From Blasia pusilla (lineage: Eukaryota; Marchantiophyta; Marchantiopsida; Blasiales): a stretch of DNA of 64,000 nt. Position numbers and translations under genes: made by a program. The notes beneath the pieces were generated by a model, which was given only the letters and a program-made list of their open reading frames with translations, ran no database searches and was not told the origin of the DNA. Shown in pieces: positions 43,251 to 54,727 of this stretch; position 1 is the stretch's first letter; each line of letters starts with the position of its first letter. The DNA lies in contig CM114274.1 in NCBI GenBank assembly GCA_050084515.1, positions 41,044,001 through 41,108,000 of the forward strand, read 5' to 3'.

Positions 43251-43931
43251 ATTCTCCCAAATGATTTTCCTTTAGAATTTTAGAAATGATTTGTTATTTA
43301 AATCTTGACCTGCCAGCTCTTTCACATACTAAATAGCTTCTAATTTTGAAAAAAATTTGTGGTAATCATTGTTTAAGGAGGCTTGAAAATGTAAGGCGAG
43401 ATTATTTTAAAGGTGGAGCCAAAGTATGAAATTAGATGTCCAAGTTTTAGTTCAATATCTTTCTTCAAGTTTCAAATTCTTTAAAATACAATTTGCGTCA
43501 AATTTTGATGAATTTTTCATCAGATCCCAAAAATATGCATTCCAAATTCACGCGTTGACTTTTGTAAAAATAGAAGAATATGCAAAGATGGGATGTATCT
43601 AGAGGAAAGACAAACCATAATCCAGAAGAAGTATTTTCTTCTTCTCATTTATGCCCTACTTGCCATACATAATCTCCCCAATAAAATGTGATGAAAGAAC
43701 ACCCTCAATATTGATGTGTTATGTGATAGGCATTTCAAAGTGGAGTTGTGGGTTTGTGAAGAATGTCATATTTTGCGTTTCAGAGTGGCCATATTTCTAT
43801 TCCGTTCCACTCAAACATTTGAATGAATGAATCTTAAAAATCTTCAAGTTTTTTCCTCTTTTTTTAAATCGTATTAATAAATGTTACCACTTATGCACTC
43901 CATTCCGCTCTCCAATGAAAATGTAAACTCC
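43250..43931. other. AT-rich spacer
   Basis: No gene or repeat recognised. Confidence 0.4.
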
Positions 43932-44015
43932 TATGACTTAGTCCACAAGCAAGTGGTGTGAAAGTATTACTGTTATGACTTAGTCCAGAAGCAAGTGGTG
44001 TGAAAGTATTACTGT
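43932..44015. repeat. 42-bp tandem duplication
   Basis: TATGACTTAGTCCASAAGCA and following bases repeated twice with one difference. Confidence 0.9.
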
Positions 44016-44473
44016 TAGCCAACTAAGTTGTCGCGATTATCCGAGTTGCTTACTGATGTGGCAAGCATGGGACTATCCAAAACGCGGATAGGAGAAATAT
44101 GCCACCGACCACTCTGGCCAGGACGCAGTCATTTCCAAAATGAGAAGGAAATTCCACGTCATCTCGTATCGAATCTTCGGGTATCAGTTTAAAAGAATTT
44201 CCCAGTGCCCCCGAAAATTTTATTTGCTACATAAGTGGCCCATTGGCCACGTGTTTGCAAATAAAATCAGGGCCAGAGTAGATGTCGATATGGGAGAACC
44301 ATGGATGGTGAAAGGGAATCCATCTATCTTGATCTTGTGGGAGGAAAGAAATAAAATATATATATAGAAAAAGGAGGGGAAACCCATCACTATACAAAAG
44401 AGGGGCATGGAGAACAAAAAAATATACCTCAAGAGGCCGGAATTGGCCCCGAGGAGAAGGAAGGGGCCTTCCC

Positions 44474-45263
44474 CTAACTACCAAAATCACCAACGACAAC
44501 ACAGACAATATCAGCAACACCTAGAAAACTATGACTACTACTAAGTGGGCCTCTAGCATTGGCGTCTCCAACCGCCTGAGCCCGCCGCAGAAGCTCATTT
44601 GCCTGGGCGCGCTGCAAAGCTATGGAGACGTGTTGCCTACAATAAAGTATCGCAGTGGCTAAGGACAACCCATTTCTCGACTGGAGATGATGGGCGCAAT
44701 CCGTAAGGAACGAGTCAAACCTCTCCCCCATCGCCCCATACATCTCAATGGCTAGGGGGATAAATCGATGTCCGTCATGAAGTCGACTATAAATATGGGT
44801 CTTCTTGACCGTCGCCGCCGCTCCTTGTAGCAATCTCCCTTGTGCTACCACTTGGGCTCGCACCCCCTCCCGCGTAGGATCCGTCACTACAACATCTGCT
44901 ACCACCACCTCAGACTCCCTCGTCATGTAGAGATCAGCACGGATAAGGGAATCCCGCATGGAGTAATGCCTCTCTCTTTGTACATGGAATCCACTCTCCC
45001 GAGCAATAGAGAACATAATATCCTGTACTGTGAGTGGCTATCCTCTCACCCCCAATGAGACATCGTGCCAAATGCACACCAAGTGGATCCAGACTCCGGA
45101 AACACTCGCAATGTGTCGAACCAACCACCGTTGGTTGGGGCAGGCCCAGTCGGAACCTCATCGCTGTAATGTAGGTAAGTGGTGCGATGCGGAAAGCCGG
45201 GATGAGGGGACAAGGGGACGAGCCCCCACCCATGAGCGTGCCCCCTTTCCGGAGCAAGAGCAA
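44474..45263 (-). pseudogene. CCHC motif and restriction-like endonuclease domain
   Basis: The first frame has STHCECFRSLDPLGVHLARC, a C-x-C-x8-H-x3-C motif, followed by GGERIATHS. After a frame change the second frame has DSLIRADLYM, then VVADVVVTDPTREG, KKTHIYSRLHDGHRFIPLA and IEMYGAMGERFDSFL. The spacing R-x-D ... DxxxxDP ... K ... Y ... F-[IV]-P ... E-x-[YF]-G is kept in the second element at 49 kb and fits a PD-(D/E)xK fold. This domain would nick the DNA target to start reverse transcription. Confidence 0.6.
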
Positions 45264-45471
45264 ATACGGGCCTGAACCTCCATGGGGATATTCCCGTCCA
45301 ACATAGTAGCTCTAAACCATGCATCAAAGTGGGCTTCCATCAAAGAAGATTGGAGCCCAGAGTGTCCGGTGGTAACTAGGGAAGAGAAAGCGGGAAGAAC
45401 TGTTCTAGCCTCAACAAGAAGTCTCTACAAGCTATGAGTGAAGACTGAAGTGGGAAAAGACCATCCTCAAC

Positions 45472-47076
45472 CTAGGAAACGTGCTGTAAAAGTAGCGGTC
45501 TATCCCTAACCAAAAATCGGGAGCAAAGGACGGGTGCTACAGTGGCCCAACTCCCTAAAAAGGCTGAAGATGCCACTAACTCAGTCGCTATGAGATCTAC
45601 TCCACAAAAGGCAATCGGCCAAGAAGCCTGTCTACAAGCTAACTCCCTCGCGGGGCACTCTAATGAGCCGGGTCCCAGAAGGTCCCCAAACGCGTGCATA
45701 ATATTTCTATCAAAGGATCTATACAAGGAAGAAATATGGCTAGTCGCCCACACGGTTCTACACAAATAACCAGGTCTACGCGCAAAACATGACCAGAGGA
45801 TTCCATAAGCTACTTGAGGGTCATCGATCCTCGTGAGATCGTCGACATGAAGAAGATCCTCGGTAAGAGCCGCCGCCACAAAACTCGATACAAAGTCCTG
45901 GCTCCCGAGTGGGACTCCCAAGACGCAAAGCCTTCCAACAGGTGTCAAAAAACCATCGGGTAAATGAATATCCGCTGACAAGCCTAATGAAGACCAAGCC
46001 TTGCACTTTCCCATCTTCACCGCGAGGCCGACGTGTGCCAACTGTGCTGAAAAGTGCTGAAATGCAGGAACAACCAAGTCTCCAGGGCCGACAATGTGAG
46101 TATCATCTGCCAACAAAGGGAAAATGCAAACCGGGAAAGCCTCCACTGCAGAAAGAACCGCTCGATAATGAGCCAAAGCAAACAATGCACCACCCAAGGG
46201 ATCACCCTGATACGTCTCGGTAGCAGACTCCAAGACCGTGACCTCCTCCTCAAACTTACCGTGGTGAAAATAGAGAGCCGAGGGGGCCCCATAAAAAGCA
46301 TGCACGAAGGGAATCAGGCTCGCTATGGGACCCCTTGCGTCTCTCAGCTCCGTGAAGATAGCTGCCCGAGACAGTGAATTAAAGGCGTTCTCCACATCAA
46401 CTTGGAGAACCACCCACTCGGGATGTATATCTAAACAAGCCCTCAAACCTAAGGCAACAGCCTCACAACCGGATGGCGTGGCAACTCCGAACTGGTGAGG
46501 ACTCAGATGTGACTGGAAAGCCTCACGGAACTGCAAAGCGATTGTGCCACTCACCAACCGCAAGAGCGCCTCCCCTTTGGCAATCGGACGGATCCCTCCA
46601 CCCTCCTTCGATAACGCCAAAAGTCGCCCGGCCCCCAATACCTGAGCTACTACTGTTGGCATTCTCCCCTGAGCTAGGTAAGAGGCAACCTGAAGCAACT
46701 CGGAAAAGCCGCTAGCAGAGTCCTCAGAGGGAAAGCAATCACGAAGGTATTCGTAAATCATATCGGACAACCCTCCAGCTGCTATCCTAGGGGAACGCCT
46801 GAGTGCCCGTGCAAAGAGGGACGAGTCTAGGCATAAGGTCATTTCAGGATGGAAGTCACGTACAAATGCTGGGATGTCAACCACTGGACAAGGGTGTAGC
46901 CTCCGGAGGGCGTCGAAGGTAACAGCGAAAGGAGGAGCCATATCCATAGGGCAGAGCGCACGAGCCGCTCGCGAGTACTCCCCGGCTCGCCCAAGTCTCC
47001 TACATCGTCGCAATCTGGCAGCTACAAGATCGTCTGCTGGGAAACCACATGGAGTGCTACCTCTAGCATATGCCAC
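45472..47076 (-). CDS. Non-LTR reverse transcriptase
   Basis: An open segment of 534 codons. RT motifs in order: GIRPIAKGEALLRLVSG, PHQFGVATPSGCEAV, VLQVDVENAFNSLSR (motif A), TYQGDPLGGALFALAH (motif B), FPLLADDTHIVG (motif C, LADD), VGLAVKMGKCKAW (motif D), then a thumb region ending in CRQASWPIAFCGVDL. The catalytic Asp residues are all present. The upstream frame (zinc finger) overlaps in a different phase at 47,022-47,354, so one frameshift separates the two parts. It would perform target-primed reverse transcription. Confidence 0.9.
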   Translation of the reverse strand: MAYARGSTPCGFPADDLVAARLRRCRRLGRAGEYSRAARALCPMDMAPPFAVTFDALRRLHPCPVVDIPAFVRDFHPEMTLCLDSSLFARALRRSPRIAAGGLSDMIYEYLRDCFPSEDSASGFSELLQVASYLAQGRMPTVVAQVLGAGRLLALSKEGGGIRPIAKGEALLRLVSGTIALQFREAFQSHLSPHQFGVATPSGCEAVALGLRACLDIHPEWVVLQVDVENAFNSLSRAAIFTELRDARGPIASLIPFVHAFYGAPSALYFHHGKFEEEVTVLESATETYQGDPLGGALFALAHYRAVLSAVEAFPVCIFPLLADDTHIVGPGDLVVPAFQHFSAQLAHVGLAVKMGKCKAWSSLGLSADIHLPDGFLTPVGRLCVLGVPLGSQDFVSSFVAAALTEDLLHVDDLTRIDDPQVAYGILWSCFARRPGYLCRTVWATSHISSLYRSFDRNIMHAFGDLLGPGSLECPARELACRQASWPIAFCGVDLIATELVASSAFLGSWATVAPVLCSRFLVRDRPLLLQHVS

Positions 47077-47178
47077 AAACTCGCTCTGCAGAGACTCCCA
47101 ATCACCTCCTGGGAAGCGCCGCTATCGGGCCACAACCTCTCTATGGCCAGCCTTCCCTCCTCGGGTATAGCGAAGACA

Positions 47179-47598
47179 CTATCGTGAAAGGAGAAGTAGT
47201 AGATACCACGAGAGCTCATCCATAGGATCAAGTGCAATCCTAGATAAGGGAAGGAGGAAAGTGTGGCGAAGCTCATCCTGAATAGCATGGGGGATCCTAT
47301 GAAACAACCTCGGGCAAGGAAAACGGGTCTCAAAGAGACCTGTGATGCTGCCAAGGTGGGACCTCAACCACTCCCATGCCTCGGGAGGGGGCGATGATGC
47401 ATGAAGCACCGGTGAGCATCCATGATTGACTAGAGGAACCACCCATCTAAATCTATCAAAGTCAGGATGTTTAGCTGCTAAATGGTTCCGAATTCCTGAA
47501 TGAGTGAAGAATTCGGGACAACAAGGGCATTTCGTATCCCGGCTAGACGACCCACGAGCCCCTACACGAGGGGCCGATGTGGGTCGAGGCATGGACAC
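47179..47598 (-). CDS. N-terminal zinc-finger part of non-LTR element 1
   Basis: Contains CPCCPEFFTHSGIRNHLAAK followed by HPDF, a C2H2 finger (C-x2-C-x12-H-x4-H type), then a helical domain ending in LDPMDELSWYLLLLLSR. An N-terminal finger of this kind binds target DNA in LINEs with restriction-like endonucleases. The start is near 47,590 (MPRPTSAPR). A frame change joins it to the RT. Confidence 0.75.
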   Translation of the reverse strand: MSMPRPTSAPRVGARGSSSRDTKCPCCPEFFTHSGIRNHLAAKHPDFDRFRWVVPLVNHGCSPVLHASSPPPEAWEWLRSHLGSITGLFETRFPCPRLFHRIPHAIQDELRHTFLLPLSRIALDPMDELSWYLLLLLSR

Positions 47599-47640
47599 CT
47601 CTCACCAAGAATAGAACATGATCCCCTCCGTCAAACTCGA

Positions 47641-48959
47641 GAGACAAACCCCACCAAAATCCCTCCCACAACTCCCATTAGAACTAGCCCTAATGGTAAT
47701 CGACTCTCTTCCCGTCCATGGAAATGCTCTCCCTAGTATGAACTCTCATCTACCATCTTCACCTATGACATATGGCCCAACCCCTTCCCAAAATAATGTA
47801 GAGATAGTATGGAGGTACTAGTGATATGGAAAAAGAATAGATGGAAAAAATAGATGGGAATAGAGTGGGATAAGGGAGAACAACATTGGTCAAACGTGAA
47901 GGAGGAACGTGTGTGGCTACAGAATAAGGACAAAAAAGGGATGGTGTGGAATAACAACATGAGTTGTCTTGGAAACATTCAAAGCATTACAACAAAACAA
48001 GACAACAAAGAGGGCCCTAATACCTACATGAGAAATCCTAAAACAACAAACATCTACAAAACAAAATAAAATGAAAAATACTTCACTAGAAGATTGACGC
48101 TATGGATCAAAACGTAGAGGAAGTTGGTATCTCCGTTTTGATATAACACACAATCCCCCTCCATCCTCCATCCCACCATCAATCTCCTTCCCATCCCCAC
48201 CGCCATCCCGTAGAGCTCCGCGGCGCCCTCCCGTCTCCTCCAAATACCCCCAAAAGAAAGGGGATGATAAAGGTTAGGAGGCTAGTGGTAGTGGGGACTC
48301 CAACTAGTTATTTAAAATTAAATTGTGCGATTCGCTCTACACGTGGAGGAGAGAACAAAACGCTGGCACTTAGCTTTTGCAGCAATTCGGGCTGAGAGCA
48401 CGTTGAAAGGTGCCACGTGTCAAATTTGTATGGCTTCAAGACTACGTGAACTGACAATGCCTTTTTGTGAGCCGATTATTCTCATAGCTTCATGACGACA
48501 GCAATTTTGACGGAGGGATGAAGATTCATTGAAGAAAGCATTTTCGAAAGAGGGAATTGAACTTATGTATTAGTCCGTGAAGGGCCGGATTTCTCTTCAT
48601 ATCCCGGCTTCAAAAACAACGCCCCACTAATTTGGAAATTTCTGCCGAAAGTCACGGCCCAGAGGAAATAACTCTTCATACTATTTTATAATAGCTATTA
48701 TATTAATGAATAATAGAAGAAGGGAAAGGAATAGGATTGATTTCTAAGAAGAGTCTTCACAATGAAAGGAGAAAAATAAATATATGTAAATCTCGAGCAA
48801 CTACAATCTGTTCACTAGATGACTTTCTATTCGTGTCTTTATGTATATCCACTTTATTATAAAATAAATCTCAAAAGAAGACAAAGAAAGGTAAAAACAA
48901 TACAAAAGAAGAGTAAAAAATGCATAAAATAAAGAAAAAGAAAATGGGAACAAGCCAAC
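47641..48959. other. Spacer between the two non-LTR elements
   Basis: AT-rich DNA with no protein-like translation or recognised repeat. Confidence 0.4.
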
Positions 48960-48979
48960 GCAAACATTGGCTCAATGAG

Positions 48980-49528
48980 CTACATGATTGATAGTCTGAA
49001 ACAAATCTGATAAGAACACGAGTGGTTGGTTAGACGTGAATGGACAACGAGGCGAGCGATCCTCACCACCTCTGCACGACGTATCAATGCCAAGGCTTCT
49101 GCACATTGTAAGGCCACTAAGATGCATTGCCGAAAATAAGTAGTAACTACGGAGAGAGGACTACGGGAAGGGGCAAGGTGATGATTGTCGAGGGAGTGGT
49201 GAGCACATGTTTTCAAGAAAGTATCAAAAGATACATGTAAATGACCAAATACTTCCACTACAAAAGGAATAAATCCACTAGTCACATGTCTCATAGCATA
49301 ACTTAACTCCTTGATTCTTGCTGCAGTTTCGGCCGCCAAACCTTTGGTATGTGCGGCTCGACACACCAAGTCAAAACGTGTTGGATCAGCAACCACCACA
49401 TCATCTAGTGTCCGAAATCCACCTCGAGACATTACAAGATCCACTCTCCGACGAGAGGTTTCTTGTGTGGTTGAAGATAGGACATAGAGTTGCTCTTGCC
49501 CAACGGTGTATCGTGCAGTACGAGCCAC
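48980..49528 (-). CDS. Endonuclease-like domain of element 2
   Basis: An open segment with SRRRVDLVMSRGGFRTLDD, VVVADPTRFDLV, then AARIKELSYAMRHVTSGFIP and FVVEVFGHL. It matches element 1 at the putative catalytic positions (R-x-D, DP, K, E). The C-terminal 60 residues are helical. It is separated from the upstream CCHC segment by a frame break near 49,550. Confidence 0.6.
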   Translation of the reverse strand: MARTARYTVGQEQLYVLSSTTQETSRRRVDLVMSRGGFRTLDDVVVADPTRFDLVCRAAHTKGLAAETAARIKELSYAMRHVTSGFIPFVVEVFGHLHVSFDTFLKTCAHHSLDNHHLAPSRSPLSVVTTYFRQCILVALQCAEALALIRRAEVVRIARLVVHSRLTNHSCSYQICFRLSIM

Positions 49529-50589
49529 TGATGTTACCGCCTCTCTTATGACATTATGTGTGGCCGTTCATTCTCCACCATGTGCACATTGGAGAGTATG
49601 TATATCCTTGGGATCAATGGGATTCCCGCATACACAATTCGGCAGACCTAAGAGAGAAGGATGGGGACGTCCAAGACATAACCGCAAAGCTGTCGAGAAT
49701 ATACTTTGAGGAAGACAAAATGGAAAAATAAGAGGATTTGGAGTAAGCCACGACCCCGCTCCGGTACCCGCACATGAACGTAGACGAGCTCGATTAGTGT
49801 CAGAGGATGCCTCGGAGAGAATGCTGAAAAAGTTGATTTGATGGAGATTCTTGGAGATATGCTCTTGAAGTCGATCAAGCCCTTCTGTAATTAGTTGACT
49901 GAAAGGGGGTAGAATTGCTTGTGTAGCAAGAGGAAGAAGAGCTGATGCAGATCTCAATTGTTGTTGAAATAACAAGTCCCCCTCCTCCACATGGGCGATA
50001 TGATCCATCAGGATAGGTGTATCTCCTTGGAGAAACCTTCAAGCCATAATCGGTACTACCAACGCCCAACTCCCCAGAAAGGCTGCGAGAGCATATGCGA
50101 CTATGGAACACACTCCCACCTCTCCAAAAGAAATAGGCAAGATAGCTTGTTGTGAAGCAAAGACACCATCCTCTCCCTCAAATGTTGACCAAAAGTTGCC
50201 AAGATAGTAGTGTCAAAAGAGGCCAACCGATGTAAGAACCTTGAAGTGGGAGGACAAGTGCAAAGAAGGTAGGAAGGACATCATAGAAAACATTGAGAGA
50301 GAATCCCATAGGCCACTTGGGGATCCCCTAGATGAAATAACAAATGAAACCATTCCATGTCTTTCAAAAAGGCCTCATCCAAGAACTTTGAGACATAGTC
50401 AATGAAGTCAATTGGGACACCAAGAACTCTAACCCCTTCAATATAGATGGGAAAATTAGGAGTAGGTGGGGTGAAAATTGAGGAAAGGCATGAAGGAGAC
50501 CATACTCCACATTAACTAGGTTGGACTTTAAGGTTTAAGAAAGAGAGTTGCTCCAGGAAATGGGTATAAGCAAGAACCACTTTAGGAGG

Positions 50590-51214
50590 ACCTATAATGT
50601 GAGTGTCATCAGCAATAGAAGGGAAAAGATAAGATGGAAATTCTTGCACTTATGCTCGAAGGGCACGAAAATGGGCAATGGCAAAGAATGGGCCACCCAT
50701 GGGATCACCTTGACGTGTGCCACAAGCCGATTGTAGAATACTATATTCCCCAAAAGTAGCATGATGGGAATAGATAATGGACTTATCATAGGCATAGAAG
50801 GAGCAAAAAAATAGATGAGGCTCGCGAGTTGTCCTCATGCACAACGTAACTCCTCAAAGATGGTCGCACGAGAAATTGAATTGAATACGTTAGCCCCATC
50901 GTCTTCAATTGCTACCCAATCTGGATGAATATCAAGAATGGAGTGAATCCCATGCATCACAGCCTCACAACCTCCAAGAGTTGCCATTCCAAATTGATTA
51001 GGAAAAAAGTGGGCACTAAAGCGAGGACGAAATTGCAAGCATAAGGATCGACTAACCAAGCGGTATAAAACCTCTCTAATAGCCAAAGGGCGCACACCTG
51101 AAGGAGGCTTCTCCATAGCCAACAAACAACAAGCCCCAAAGAGCCTAAAGATAGAGAATGAGAGACGACCTGCCGCCATATGTGCACACACCTTATATAG
51201 AGAGACAAAGCCAC
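50590..51214 (-). pseudogene. Reverse transcriptase of element 2
   Basis: Blocks: GVRPLAIREVLYRLVS, FFPNQFGMATLGGCEAV, ANVFNSISRATIFEELR (motif A), ACGTRQGDPMGGPFFAIAHF (motif B, at about 50,680-50,730), and an IADDTHIIG motif C at about 50,600. Motif A has an altered Asp context (EDDGANVFN). Several frame changes break it. Confidence 0.75.
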
Positions 51215-52570
51215 TTGTTGAATCTACGGGGATAAAGCAATTGCGGAGATGCTAAAAAAACATCCTTCATAGCCCGCTTGCTGATCAGCGAGGAGTATGC
51301 AGAAAAGCCCTTATGAAAACCTCCAAGTCAAGCTCCAAGTCAAGGTCCATTGTATAGTCTACCACAAAAGATGGAGCATCGCCACTTGAAGGAGAATGAA
51401 GAGCTTCTAAGAGATCCACTGTTTCCACACTTGGAACCGCCGGAGAAAGAGGACCCAATGCTCGAGGTGCACGTAAAAATTAACCAACCTACCCCAAAAG
51501 TAGACTTCGTCAAAGGCGTTGTTGTATTGAAGGCCTCCCATGATTGGCATGTTGAGTGGGATGAGCCACAGCTAAGGCCTCTGCTCGAAGTACATGCTCA
51601 TTCTGAAGATTCTCCCAATCCCCAGACATAAAGCGTTGAATACGTGTGGAGGTTTCACGATGATCCGTTGCACCATCCCTTGGAAGGAGGACTAGAACCC
51701 ATTGTGGGAAGAGTAATAGGAGATACCAAGCATTGATATCTGTGGGGTCACGTGCTAACCTTTCTAATTGGAAAAGCAAAGCTTGTTGGGTGATGGGGCA
51801 AAGAGCAATAGGAATGCGAGTGTAGAGTCTAGGACGAGGAAGACCTAGATGGAAGGAGCAAAGGAGATCAATTTGGCTTAACTAGATCCAAGCAATTGTT
51901 GTGGGGAGTGCAATAGGAGGTGGTATTGGGTTAGGGATTGAAGACCCATGCATGGATCGATAATACCGTTGATGTCTTTTGATTCCATTACGAGCAAACT
52001 CCTTACTACAAGGTATGCAACAAACCTTTGGTACAAATGGAGAAGTAGAAGGGTTACAAGGAGAGAAGGTGGGAGGTGCAAGAGGTGGTGATGGCCAATG
52101 ATGAGGGGGTAAGTAGGTTGGGGAAGGAGAAGGAGGAAGAGGGGAGATTCGGGTAGAATAGATGGGAGTTGGAAGCAAGGGCATAGATGAGATATGTGGG
52201 GATGGCAAAGTAGAAGGATTCGGTAATAATGGATCAAGATTAGGCTCAATACGACAAGGCAAAGACGGGAAAAGAGGAGAATCTGGAAGAAATATAGCGA
52301 GTGTGGAGAAAAATGGCAAGATCAACGATGAGGAGGTGAACTAGGGGGAGAGATTACAGCTGTAGGAGGGCATGTAGAACCAGATAAGTGAGTAGATGGA
52401 GAATCCAACTCCATCTCTGATGACATAGAAGTAAAGGTAGGCAAGTCATCAAAGACAAGGAAAGATATATGAAACGTGGTTTGGAGAAAGCATGAGGATA
52501 ACGAGCAAAGTAAAAGTAGTGGAATCCGTATAAAAGAAATTAAGATGGAGAGAAGAAGATTAGGCAATAT

Positions 52571-54727
52571 CGAATTTATGATTGAAAGTTACTATAAGAA
52601 AAATATAAAAAGTAATTGAAAAGCAAAAGTGATCTATATGGTATCGGAAGAGGTGGCTCAAGAATATAATTTCTAATATCCTTAAGGAGATGGCAAACAT
52701 ATGTAGGGACGAAACACTAAGGTAAGGAGTTGAAAGAGCATGGAAGACTTTTGGGAGGAATTGACCTAAAACAAACCCGTACACAAAAATAGGCGCCTAC
52801 ACAGAAGGAAGAGAAACTAGAAAACCTACTTGATATGAAAAGAACGAGCTCATCAAGACGATCGAAGCAAGCCCAAGCACGTCTAAAATCGAAATTCGAA
52901 AAGAAAGTTATGAAAGAAATTAGAACCACCAAAAAAGAGGATGTGAGGAGTAAGTGAGCCATCCACCAATGACCGCTATGAGGGAATGAGTTCGTAATGT
53001 TGGGCCCAGCCCATATCAAAAGATCCATATAAGCAAAACGAATCCCTTAAATCGATGGTAACATGATATCACTCTAGAAGGAGAGCTATGTTTGAAATTA
53101 CGCATAGGAATCTATGAACACATTTAGGAGAGAAGGAGGTCCAAAGATCCCAATAACTTTGGAAAATTCAATCTTAAATGGAAAAAGAAGAACCCAAAGT
53201 TCAAGCTTGAGAAGATGACAACATTGGACCTTAAATTGAAAAGATTGAATCACCATGGAAATAATTAGAAGCGAAATTCTAGACGTCCCTCCATCTCCTC
53301 ATCCATAATCATGACTGAGGAGATGTCCTCCTTTGAAAAGCCCATTTTTTTTTTTTTTATCTACTAGACTTGAGGTGTTGCTTTAATACGGGCTTGCTTG
53401 GATCATATAGGTTTAATCTTTTGAAGAGCTACAAGAATTACAAATAAGAGGGCATATCTAGTTTTGAGTAGAGTAGGAAAGAAAAATTACTGAAATGAGA
53501 AATTTTTTTCCAAACCAAAGGCACTTCTAAGTTATCATCATTAAAAGAATTTGTAAATTAGTGCACATTTAAAAGTAAGCCTAATCCACTATCTCCTATA
53601 AATTGAAATAATCTCCTAGAATCATAATAATATTTCGCTTATTGAAATTTTGTAGAAAATGGTTCACTTTCCTTTAGAGCTATAGTGAAGTATTTGCCAT
53701 TAAGGTTTGAATAAAACTCTTGAAAAACGGATGGAATTTTTAAATCATGCTAGAAATAAGTGAGATGAACGTGAAAGAAAAGATTAAGAAACTATTATTT
53801 TTTAAAAGGTTTCATAGGAATTAAGAGAGCGTTTAGGGTTGGGTTTCATAGGAATGAACCGCGTTTTGATGAAACGTACTCTTCACACTTTGAACATCCG
53901 GCGACTAAAGAGGCTGGAAGATGGCCTTATTTCTATATTATTTTCAGGAATTCAACGTAGCTCGCAAAGCTAGTTGTTCGCTTCTCTCCTCATTATGAAC
54001 TCGGATTGAGGTTTCAAACTTCGAATACTTCCAGGTAAGTCATCGATGCTGGACCTGACGTTGTGTGGCGTTCATTCATAATGTCACAAAACTGTGACGG
54101 AATCCGAGAGTGTGCTAACTGTGGTGTTACTTCTCATGAATGTTGTACCTTGTGTAATCTTCATCTCTCAGCTGATTAAAATTTTGGTCTGTCGCGTGGA
54201 CAGATCCTAGCTCTGAATCCGAATGATCTTTCGCGAATCCAAATTAGCTTCCCAGCCGCCTTCTAATTGTTATTCATGTAAAGCTGGAGTCTGTAGCTAA
54301 GGATCGAGAGGTTGTTTGTTCCAAACTAACCGCGCTCTTCAAACCCCAAAGGCTTATCGCCACCGACATGACAAAATTTCTTGCACGTAGGGTTTCAATT
54401 TCGAGCGATCTGGGATGTACTTATTGAATGCAGCTGGTGCCCGAATTCGAGTTACGTATTCTTGTGAGGCCCGCACTCAAAGTTGGTTAGATCGTCGATG
54501 CGGCCATTCATCCTCCGAGCTTCCATTAATTCGAGGAGACTACGCCCACGGTCATGAGACAGCTTGGTGGAAGACTTGGTGAGCCTTTACCAAACTCTGA
54601 CTTACATTGCACTGTCTTTTTCTCCAAGCGATCTACCGTGAGATCCTAATTTGTGAAGCCAACTTACAATTGTGTCACTGGTGCTTTGTCTTCGTCTTGT
54701 TGAAACGAACACAACATTCTAGGCAAT
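52571..54727. other. AT-rich spacer
   Basis: No protein-like translation. A run of 15 T lies at 53,346-53,360. Nothing else recognised. Confidence 0.4.

Larger units (their letters stand above)
44350..47640 (-). mobile_element. Non-LTR retroelement 1 with restriction-like endonuclease
   Basis: The order on the minus strand is a C2H2 zinc finger (47,179-47,598), reverse transcriptase (45,472-47,076), CCHC motif (about 45,130) and an endonuclease-like domain (44,474-45,016). There are no LTRs, integrase or apurinic endonuclease. This layout is that of site-specific or early-branching LINEs with a restriction-like endonuclease. Ends are not defined because I see no clear target duplication or tail. 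Confidence 0.7.
48960..52570 (-). mobile_element. Non-LTR retroelement 2, related and more decayed
   Basis: Same orientation and order as element 1: C2H2 finger (CCIPCSKEFARNGIKRHQRY, at about 52,030-51,950), a helical segment (LERLARDPTDINAWYLLLLF), RT blocks (51,191-50,590), CCHC motif (NCVCGNPIDPKDIHTLQC, at about 49,640-49,590) and endonuclease domain (48,980-49,528). The two elements are clearly homologous yet diverged, so they are separate insertions rather than a recent duplication. Confidence 0.7.

Noticed and set aside
45542-46715. Plus-strand open frames over the non-LTR RT
   Set aside because: They are antisense shadows of the RT gene and have no domain-like pattern.
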